Assembly (NCBI GenBank): GCA_035689115.1
Contig: DASSMA010000033.1
Span: forward strand, 1-64,000
Length of the DNA stretch: 64,000 nt
Direction of reading: 5' to 3'
Source of the DNA: JAHFUS01 sp035689115
GTDB lineage: Bacteria; Actinomycetota; Acidimicrobiia; Acidimicrobiales; GCA-2861595
Shown: piece by piece, positions 58,393 to 64,000 of the stretch
How positions within the stretch are numbered: the stretch's first letter is position 1
Layout of the letters: every line of letters starts with the position of its first letter
Program-made: the position numbers and the translations under genes
The notes under the pieces: generated by a model
Told to the model about the DNA's origin: nothing
Seen by the model: the letters and a program-made list of their open reading frames with translations, nothing else
The model's database searches: none

Positions 58393-59292
58393 TCAGCGGC
58401 CGTCGAGGAGGGCGGACATGGCGGCGCCGATCTCGGGGTGGCGGAAGCGGAAACCGGAGCCCTCGAGGCGGGCGGGCACGGCCCGCTGGCTGGCGGTCAC
58501 CATCTCGCCGGTCATCTGGGCGCCGAGCACCAGCTTGAGGGCCGGCGTGGGTGCCGGCAGCAGCGCCGGCCGGTGGAGCGCCCGGCCGACAGCCCTCGCC
58601 AGGTCGGCGCTCGTGACCGGCTCGGGGGCGACGACGTTCACCGGTCCGGACAGGTCGTCGGCGGCGAGGGCGTGGAGGATGGCGGCCACCTCGTCCTCGA
58701 GCGTCACCCAGCTCACCCACTGGTGCCCCGTCCCGAGGGGGCCGCCGAGGCCCAGCCGGAAGAACGGCAGTTGCTTGCGCAGGGCACCGCCGGCGGGCGT
58801 CTGCACCACGCCGCTGCGGGCCAGCACCACCCGGATGCCGGCCTCGGCGGCGGGGGCGGCGGCGGCCTCCCACGCCTGCACCACGTCCGCTAGGAAGCCG
58901 GTCCCCGGCCCGCTGTCCTCGGTGAGGACCTCGTCGCCGCGGTCGCCGTAGTAGCCGACGGCGGACCCGCACACGAGGACCGCGGGCGGCCGGTCGAGGG
59001 CGCCCAGGGCGCCGGCCAGCAGGCTGGTGCCCAGCACCCGGCTGGAGCGCACCGCGTCCTTGTGGGCGTCGGTCCAGCGGTGGTCGCCGATGCCGACCGC
59101 GCCCAGGTGGACGGCGGCGTCGATGCCCTGGAGGCCGGCGACGTCGATCGTGCCGGCGGCGGGATCCCACGCCACCTCGCCGGCCCCGGCCGTGCCCCGC
59201 ACCACCGGCCGCACCGTGTGTCCGGCCTCGCGGAGGGCGGCCACGAGCGCCGTGCCGATGAGCCCGTGCGACCCCGTGACGGCGACGTCCAT
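58393..59292 (-). CDS. TIGR01777-type (SDR39U1-like) epimerase family protein
   Basis: A 299-residue NAD(P)-binding protein. DVAVTGSHGLIGTALVAAL is the nucleotide motif; VHLGAVGIGDHRWTDAHKDAVRSSRVLGTSLL and VLVCGSAVGYYGDRGDEVLTEDS are family blocks, and the C-terminal DUF1731-like part ends FRFRHPEIGAAM. The reaction is unknown in this family. It lies 53 bases before the reductase gene on the same strand. Confidence 0.9.
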   Translation of the reverse strand: MDVAVTGSHGLIGTALVAALREAGHTVRPVVRGTAGAGEVAWDPAAGTIDVAGLQGIDAAVHLGAVGIGDHRWTDAHKDAVRSSRVLGTSLLAGALGALDRPPAVLVCGSAVGYYGDRGDEVLTEDSGPGTGFLADVVQAWEAAAAPAAEAGIRVVLARSGVVQTPAGGALRKQLPFFRLGLGGPLGTGHQWVSWVTLEDEVAAILHALAADDLSGPVNVVAPEPVTSADLARAVGRALHRPALLPAPTPALKLVLGAQMTGEMVTASQRAVPARLEGSGFRFRHPEIGAAMSALLDGR

Positions 59293-59319
59293 GGGGCCAT
59301 GCTGGCACCGGTGCCGGTG

Positions 59320-59982
59320 CTATCCGGAATCCCCGGTCTCGAACAACGGTGTGTCCCATCCGTCGTCCAGGACCGGGATCGGCCAGCGGGGGTCCGGCCT
59401 CCACGAGGGCCACGCCTCGCAGAAGGGCGGCTCGGCCCGCTCGATCCGCTCGATCACGTCGGCCGCCTCTCGACGAACCAGCGCCCCGGTCGCGGGATCG
59501 AAGAGTCCTCGCCCGAGGATCTGGTCGAACTCTTCGTCGTCCTTCCATCGCCAGGTGAGATCGGGGTCCACGACGGCGTCGAGCATCAGGTCCATCGCCT
59601 CGATGCCGTTCCCGAAGCGGCGATAGGGCCGCTGGAGGTTCACGTACCAGCCGAGATGCCCGCCGCCTCCGAGCCAGGACACCCACACCGCATGGGAGTC
59701 GCCGGGACGGATGATCCACAGGCTCGACACGTCCCAGACGTGGTCCCCGTAGGCCCAGTCGCAGCGGTCCAGGTTCTCGATGATGCGCTGGGTGCGCGAG
59801 CCGGGATCCCGGCGCCCGGGAGGTGTGACCGGCACCTTCCGCACCGCTCCCCTGGGAAGCCACAGCAGCAGTCGCTCGTCGCCGTCCGCGACGACCACGA
59901 GCGGCCTCGCCGCCCACACGCGACCTCGCCACACCTCCTGGTGCACGATCGTCGCTCCGGGCTCCCACACCGGACGCATCAT
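59320..59982 (-). CDS. DUF402 domain protein
   Basis: A 220-residue protein of the DUF402/FomD-like fold. VNLQRPYRRFGNGIEAMDLMLDAVVDPDLTWRWKDDEEFD is the conserved block, in overlapping parts, with several Asp/Glu residues expected to bind metal, and GWYVNLQRPYRR is typical. Relatives hydrolyse nucleoside diphosphate-type or polyphosphate bonds; the function here is unknown. ATG 59982 or 59979. It is divergent from the Clp N-domain gene by 39 bases. Confidence 0.85.
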   Translation of the reverse strand: MMRPVWEPGATIVHQEVWRGRVWAARPLVVVADGDERLLLWLPRGAVRKVPVTPPGRRDPGSRTQRIIENLDRCDWAYGDHVWDVSSLWIIRPGDSHAVWVSWLGGGGHLGWYVNLQRPYRRFGNGIEAMDLMLDAVVDPDLTWRWKDDEEFDQILGRGLFDPATGALVRREAADVIERIERAEPPFCEAWPSWRPDPRWPIPVLDDGWDTPLFETGDSG

Positions 59983-60021
59983 GGTGCAGCCGCCGCTTCG
60001 GACGTCGGCAAGACTTCCGGC

Positions 60022-60339
60022 ATGACGTTGCCACTGAACGCGATGACGCCGAGGTCCCGGACCGTCTTCCTCCTGGCGGCAGGCATCGCCGAAGCGGCCG
60101 GTCAGCAGTACGTGGGCACGGAGCACCTGCTCCTGGCGCTCGCCCGGGAGGGCGGCGGGGTCGCCGCCCAGGTCCTCGAACAGCTCGGCGTGCGTGAGCG
60201 GGTCATGCAGGAGCTGGAGCCGATCATCGAGAAGGCCGGCCCGTCGGGTGCTGCGTTGCATCCCGGCGACGAAGTCCGGGTCCAGCTCGACCCCGACCTC
60301 CGGACGAGCCACAAGATGACGATCGCGGTCGAGACCTGA
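60022..60339 (+). CDS. stand-alone Clp N-terminal domain protein
   Basis: A 105-residue protein consisting of one ClpC/ClpA N-terminal (R) domain: TEHLLLALAREGGGVAAQVLEQLGV matches the repeat core. No AAA+ ATPase follows, so it cannot be a Clp chaperone by itself. Single N-domain proteins in actinobacteria may bind substrates or adaptors of ClpC. No clear ribosome-binding site precedes ATG 60022. Confidence 0.85.
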   Translation: MTLPLNAMTPRSRTVFLLAAGIAEAAGQQYVGTEHLLLALAREGGGVAAQVLEQLGVRERVMQELEPIIEKAGPSGAALHPGDEVRVQLDPDLRTSHKMTIAVET

Positions 60340-60457
60340 CTGTGGCCGGCGTCGATCCGAGGGTTCACCCACGCGGTCGGGGAGCGGTAGCGCCTGCCGG
60401 CGGCGATCCCGGGCGGCGCAGCCGTCACAATGACGAGGACCTGCACGGAGGAGAGCC

Positions 60458-61324
60458 ATGACCGAGCTGACCACCCGTACCGTCGACGTCGACGGCGCCA
60501 CCTTGACCTACGACGTCCGTGCACCCGAAGCCCCCACGGACCAGCGCCCCCTGTTCGTCTTCGGCTCGCCGATGGGCGCTTCGGGCTTCGGGCAGCTCGT
60601 CGGCCATCTGGGGGATCGCACGGTGATCACCTACGACCCCCGTGGCATGGAGCGGAGCACCCGTGAGCCGGGCAGCACGCTGACGGCGGAGGTGCACGCC
60701 GAGGACTACCACCGGGTCGTCGAGGCCGTGGGGCTCGGGCCGGTGGATGCGTTCGGGTCGAGCGGCGGCGGCATGTGCGGCCTGCACTGGGTGGTCGCCC
60801 ACCCCGGGGACGTGCACACCTTCGTCTCGCACGAGCCGCCCGTGCTCACCCTGCTGGAGGACGGCCAGATGGCGATCAAGGCGTGCGCCGACATCGTCGA
60901 CACCTACCAGCGGGACGGCTTCGGCCCGGCCATGGCGAAGTTCATCCGGCTGGTCATGCACCAGGGCCTCCTGCCGGACGACTATCTCGACCAGCCGGCG
61001 CCCGACCCCGCGCAGTTCGGCCTCCCCACCGACGACGACGGCTCCCGCGACGACCTCCTGCTGAGCGGCAACCTCGCTATGCCGCCGTTCGAGCCCGATG
61101 CCGAGGCGCTGCGCCGGTCATCCGTGCGCGTCGTGCCCGCCATCGGCGCCCGGGGCGAGGGCACACTGGCCCGGCGCGGCGGCGAGGCCGTCGCCCGGTT
61201 GCTCCGCGTCGAGCCCGTGATCTTCCCTGGTGACCACGGCGGCTTCGTCGCCAACGAGTGGTCCCCGGGCAACGACCCGGCCGGCTTCGCCGCCAAGCTC
61301 CGCCAGGTGCTCGACGGGGGCTGA
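60458..61324 (+). CDS. alpha/beta hydrolase
   Basis: A 288-residue alpha/beta hydrolase. The nucleophile elbow is FGSSGGG with Ser102; VITYDPRGMERS is the usual strand-4 block and GDHGGFVANEW holds the likely catalytic His. Members include esterases and epoxide or haloalkane hydrolases; the reaction here is unknown. GGAGGAGAGCC stands before ATG 60458. The 118-base gap upstream holds a possible -10 CACAAT only. Confidence 0.9.
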   Translation: MTELTTRTVDVDGATLTYDVRAPEAPTDQRPLFVFGSPMGASGFGQLVGHLGDRTVITYDPRGMERSTREPGSTLTAEVHAEDYHRVVEAVGLGPVDAFGSSGGGMCGLHWVVAHPGDVHTFVSHEPPVLTLLEDGQMAIKACADIVDTYQRDGFGPAMAKFIRLVMHQGLLPDDYLDQPAPDPAQFGLPTDDDGSRDDLLLSGNLAMPPFEPDAEALRRSSVRVVPAIGARGEGTLARRGGEAVARLLRVEPVIFPGDHGGFVANEWSPGNDPAGFAAKLRQVLDGG

Positions 61325-61343
61325 CCCCCGGGCCGAGAAGACG

Positions 61344-62078
61344 TCAGGTGCGGGGCAAGCCCCGGACGCCGGCAGCGGTGCAGGAGCCGATGGGACCTCG
61401 CCCGAGCCGTACCTCGCGGGTGGTCTCGCTGAGCAGGTACGAGGCGGCGAGGACGCCATCGTCGGTGCTCGTCGTGAGGCAGACCAGGTGGCCGCCTGCC
61501 GCGACTGCGACGTTGACGACGCCGGGCGGCGGGGCCGCCAGGCCGCGGGCCCAGCTGAACTCGCCCGGCTCCTGGTAGAGGGCGAGCTTGGCGACGTCGT
61601 CGGTGAAGACGCCGTTGTCGACCATCTCGACCTCCTCGGCGGCGACCCCGGACCTGAGGTCGGCGACGCCGTCCTCGAGCCGGATGGGGCCCGGTGCGGC
61701 CGTCGTCGTCGGCACCGGCGCCGCCGTGGTCGTGGTCGTGATCGGCACCGGCGCTGCTGTCGCCGCCGGCCGGGCGTCGTGCCGGCGGACGAACGGCGCC
61801 CCGCCGGCGACGGCCGCGACTGCGACGAGCGCGACGATCGCCGGCGCGATCCGGCGGCGGGGGTTGCCCCCGAGGCGGACCGGGGGAACCGGGTGCGGTG
61901 ACGAGGAGGAAACCGGACCGTACCCGGCAGGCGGCGGGGCGGCCCGGGGCGCCGGCCCGGGGACGCTGTCGGCTCCTGGCGGCCCGGCCGCCGTCCATGG
62001 TGTTCCGCACACCGGGCACGCCGACAGCTGCTCGGCGGCGGCCGCGCCGAACCTCCGGTTGCATCCGGTGCACGTCAC
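61344..62078 (-). CDS. zinc-ribbon membrane protein with extracytoplasmic domain
   Basis: A 244-residue protein. The start has two CxxC pairs (TCTGC and SACPVCG, residues 3-25), a zinc ribbon; a proline-rich linker (about 28-75); one membrane helix (IAPAIVALVAVAAVAGGAP, about 77-95); a Thr/Pro linker (TTTTTAAPVPTTTAAPG); then a C-terminal domain (about 130-244) of unknown fold. I do not recognise the outer domain. It is convergent with the hydrolase gene. Confidence 0.78.
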   Translation of the reverse strand: MTCTGCNRRFGAAAAEQLSACPVCGTPWTAAGPPGADSVPGPAPRAAPPPAGYGPVSSSSPHPVPPVRLGGNPRRRIAPAIVALVAVAAVAGGAPFVRRHDARPAATAAPVPITTTTTAAPVPTTTAAPGPIRLEDGVADLRSGVAAEEVEMVDNGVFTDDVAKLALYQEPGEFSWARGLAAPPPGVVNVAVAAGGHLVCLTTSTDDGVLAASYLLSETTREVRLGRGPIGSCTAAGVRGLPRT

Positions 62079-62186
62079 CGTCGCCGGCTCCGGGCCATTC
62101 CCACGTCTTCGGACCGCGCGACGGGCGGGTTGAGCGTCCGGTCCTTCGGTTCCGAAACGCGCCCGGGCGAGAGCACCACTGGTGTG

Positions 62187-62339
62187 TCATGCTCCGCCGT
62201 GGTGATACGGGTTCCCGACGGCGTCGAGCCGATCGTCCTCGCTGGCTTGGGCCACTGCCTGATGCTCGAGGACCCCCACCAGTTCGATCCTGTCCTCGTC
62301 GAGGTGGTGTCGTCCTTCGAGCGTCGATGCGATCGATGA
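62187..62339 (+). pseudogene. alpha/beta hydrolase C-terminal fragment
   Basis: In one frame the sequence reads VEPIVLAGLGHCLMLEDPHQFDPVLVEVV and a charged end, which looks like the last strand, catalytic His (GLGHCL) and last helix of an alpha/beta hydrolase. The rest of such a gene is missing, so this may be a remnant. Its TGA overlaps the next ATG (ATGA). The remaining 62079-62186 gap shows no gene. Confidence 0.4.
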
Positions 62340-63289
62340 AGGTTGTGGCAGCGCGGCGGCGGTCTGCCCCAGGGCTCGCCCTTCTTCTCGTCGTTGCCGG
62401 TCTGGCGGCGTGCGGCGGCGGACGGGCGACCGGCGACGTCGATGCACAGCTTCGGAGCGCGCGTGAGCTCTGGGACGGCCGTTCGCTCGCCCTTTCCACC
62501 GCGGACGCCACCCGGCTCGCGTCGGTCGAGGGGGATCGAGCCCTCGTCGGCGATCGTGCCTACTTCATCGACTACCTCCACCCCGCAGGGATCCCGGTGT
62601 CCGAGCCGCAGGTGCTCGAGCCGCCCCGCCTCGTGGCATCCACGGCCGGCTCGTTCGTGGCTGCCGTCAAGGCCCGGTGGTCGCTCTTCGGACGGCAGCG
62701 CACCGTTTGGACGCTGTTTCGCGTCGATTGGCGGCATGGCGACTTCCGTATCACGGCGGTCTTCGACCGGGTGGAAGGCGAATTCCCGCTCCTCGGCGGT
62801 CTTGCCCCGCTGCACGCCCTGTCGGCACCGGAGAGCAAGCTGGTCCGGGCCGCAGGGGACTTCGATGGCTACGTCACCGGTGACAGCGGGCTCCGACCGG
62901 ACTTTCCCTTCGCCCAGAACGACGTCACCGCTCGAGTGCTGGGCGGGATCGCCACGCACAAGGCACCGGAGCCGTGGGAGCTCGACACGACGACGTCGAA
63001 GCTGGCCACGACGGCGGACGGACCCGGTTTCTCCGTGTCGATCAAGGGCGCTGTGCTGGCGTGCGGCATCGTCGACGAATCCACGCTCGTGCGCCACCGG
63101 GACGGCGTACCGATCCGGCCCGAGCCGGTGCTGGGCGATGCCCACGTCTTCGTCCGAGACGGCCTGTACAAGAGCTTCACCGAGACGGGCGTGGAGAAGG
63201 TCTGCGTGCGAAGCTCGGCCGGCGGCAAGCCCGAGATCGTCGCCCTGACGCGGGACCGCACGGGCGTTTCCGGAGTCCCCGCCCCGTAG
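62336..63289 (+). CDS. lipoprotein, unknown function
   Basis: A 317-residue exported lipoprotein. The signal region RRRSAPGLALLLVVAGLAAC ends in the lipobox LAAC (Cys at about residue 25), followed by GGG. The body has no family I recognise; it contains a repeated beta pattern (FRVDWRHGDFRITAVFDRVEG) and two Cys late (VLACGIVD, KVCVRSS). ATG 62327 in frame is an alternative. The 4-base overlap with the upstream fragment suggests coupling. Confidence 0.75.
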   Translation: MKVVAARRRSAPGLALLLVVAGLAACGGGRATGDVDAQLRSARELWDGRSLALSTADATRLASVEGDRALVGDRAYFIDYLHPAGIPVSEPQVLEPPRLVASTAGSFVAAVKARWSLFGRQRTVWTLFRVDWRHGDFRITAVFDRVEGEFPLLGGLAPLHALSAPESKLVRAAGDFDGYVTGDSGLRPDFPFAQNDVTARVLGGIATHKAPEPWELDTTTSKLATTADGPGFSVSIKGAVLACGIVDESTLVRHRDGVPIRPEPVLGDAHVFVRDGLYKSFTETGVEKVCVRSSAGGKPEIVALTRDRTGVSGVPAP

Positions 63290-63345
63290 CGGCAGGTGCC
63301 GCCCCCGCGTCTACGAACCGCCGCCGGAGGGAAGAACCCCGGGCC

Positions 63346-63513
63346 GTGAGCCACATCATCGGTCGCCCCGGCGACGACATGCTCGAGATCATGCTGGGCG
63401 GCGGCGCCGACCCCGAGCAGGCCTTCATCAGCGGCTCCGAGCAGGGCGTGCAGGAGCCGGCGGCTCCCCCGACCAGCCCTCCGGCCGACGAGCACACCGT
63501 CCCGGAGGCCTAG
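63346..63513 (+). CDS. small hypothetical protein
   Basis: A 55-residue frame from GTG 63346 (MSHIIGRPGDDMLEIMLGGGADPEQAFISG) with an acidic, proline-rich end. GGAGGGAAG lies 14 bases before the start, a long spacing. No family is recognised. The gap around it would otherwise be 248 bases. Confidence 0.4.
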   Translation: MSHIIGRPGDDMLEIMLGGGADPEQAFISGSEQGVQEPAAPPTSPPADEHTVPEA

Positions 63514-63524
63514 GGCTTCTCCAA

Positions 63525-63530
63525 TACTGT
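63525..63530 (+). promoter_or_regulatory. putative -10 box for a leaderless transcript
   Basis: TACTGT ends seven bases before GTG 63538, with no ribosome-binding site between. The same string precedes the gene at 3964. Confidence 0.4.
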
Positions 63531-63537
63531 CCCGCCC

Positions 63538-64000
63538 GTGGACGTGATCCGCCGGATAGGGGAAGGCAGGGGCGAGTTTCTGCTCTTTGCGCTCACCCCG
63601 CCGCGCCTCGCCACGGATCCGGAACGAGCACAGGAGATCGCCGACGCAACGGCGGCGCGGCTCCGGCCGCTCGATCTGGATGGTCTGATCCTCTACGACA
63701 TCGACGACGAGACCGAGCGGAATCCGGCCGAGCGACCCTTCCCGTTCATGCCCACAATGGACCCCGCCGACTATCTCGCCGATCACCTCCGGACCTGGCC
63801 GACACCGGTGATCGTCTACCGCGCCGTGGGCAAATACGCCCCCGAAGACCTGCGCGCCTGGCTCGAGGCACAGGATCCGGCGCGCGTGATGACGGTCCTC
63901 GTCGGGGCCGCCTCGAGCAGCGCGAAGGCTCGGACTTCACTGGCCCACGCCCAGGCCCTGACGCGCGAAGCCAACCCGGCTCTGTCCGTCGGGGGCGTCG
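63538..64000 (+). CDS. methylenetetrahydrofolate reductase-like protein (partial)
   Basis: The first 154 residues are seen; the rest lies past the right edge. EFLLFALTPPR near residue 12, LDLDGLILYDIDDETERNPAERPFPFMPTMDP near 50, and TPVIVYRAVGKYAPEDL near 97 resemble the TIM-barrel MTHFR family, which uses FAD and NAD(P)H to reduce methylene-H4folate. Variants in actinobacteria are annotated as MTHFR-like without proof of activity. GTG 63538 is chosen because it precedes the first strand closely. Confidence 0.75.
   Translation, partial: MDVIRRIGEGRGEFLLFALTPPRLATDPERAQEIADATAARLRPLDLDGLILYDIDDETERNPAERPFPFMPTMDPADYLADHLRTWPTPVIVYRAVGKYAPEDLRAWLEAQDPARVMTVLVGAASSSAKARTSLAHAQALTREANPALSVGGV

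Noticed and set aside
61898..62335. long upstream extension of the lipoprotein frame
   Set aside because: The lipobox signal peptide begins at 62336; upstream residues lack structure and run antisense to the zinc-ribbon gene.

Overview
The window is very GC-rich DNA (coding strands use G or C at nearly every third position) from an actinobacterium. Several traits point to class Acidimicrobiia or a close relative. A secreted protein carries repeats of the GYWLVSADGGVYAFGD type, which are common in that class. There are two homodimeric AceE-type pyruvate dehydrogenases, a paired CoA-transferase, and many genes with TANNNT -10 boxes 6-9 bases before the start codon, as expected for leaderless transcripts. 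No tRNA, rRNA, CRISPR array, transposase or phage gene was seen.

Layout. 0-11 kb: sufC (cut by the left edge), a glycogen-debranching-type glucosidase, a nitroreductase/metallo-hydrolase pair, a structured leader-like RNA before a small Ada-like protein, a thiamine unit (HhH-GPD glycosylase, thiS, thiE), the first aceE, and an RNase HI fused to a SLOG-like domain. 11-20.6 kb: hydantoinase/oxoprolinase A and B, a vapC remnant, a second MBL hydrolase, a GAF-PP2C-HATPase phosphatase, a CAP-domain protein, a VOC protein, a 460-bp block of nested palindromic repeats and a berberine-bridge-type oxidase. 20.7-34.8 kb: a carbon-storage and acyl-CoA region. It has two divergent units, phasin-XRE regulator-phaC on the minus strand and MaoC hydratase-phaC-3-hydroxyacyl-CoA dehydrogenase on the plus strand. 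These are followed by a second aceE, pyruvate kinase, another 3-hydroxyacyl-CoA dehydrogenase, a frameshifted thiolase and a two-subunit CoA-transferase. Together they link pyruvate, acetyl-CoA and (R)-3-hydroxyacyl-CoA to polyhydroxyalkanoate.

34.8-38.9 kb holds the most unusual locus: a tightly packed plus-strand operon of a 30-residue peptide with a strong ribosome-binding site, a 13-bp hairpin, a PaaK-like adenylating enzyme, a membrane protein with YD and GLGD motifs like GxGD intramembrane proteases, and an amicyanin-like copper protein. Next comes a rhodanese-CBS gene whose second conserved cysteine position is an in-frame TGA. 38.9-64 kb is a mix of housekeeping and accessory genes: P450 and SDR, GH26 glycosidase, YihY, ABC-F, AlaX (frameshifted), AlkZ/YcaQ-type glycosylase, CorA, an ECF sigma factor with SnoaL domain, a 1112-residue M23 surface protein, geranylgeranyl reductase, and an MTHFR-like protein cut by the right edge.

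Two families of dispersed sequence recur. One is a 39-45 bp near-perfect palindrome (three copies, each at the 3' end of a minus-strand gene). The other is a modular repeat around 18.7-19.2 kb with one inverted copy near 11.1 kb. Two genes carry small indels, so sequence errors must be kept in mind when weighing the TGA-containing rhodanese gene.
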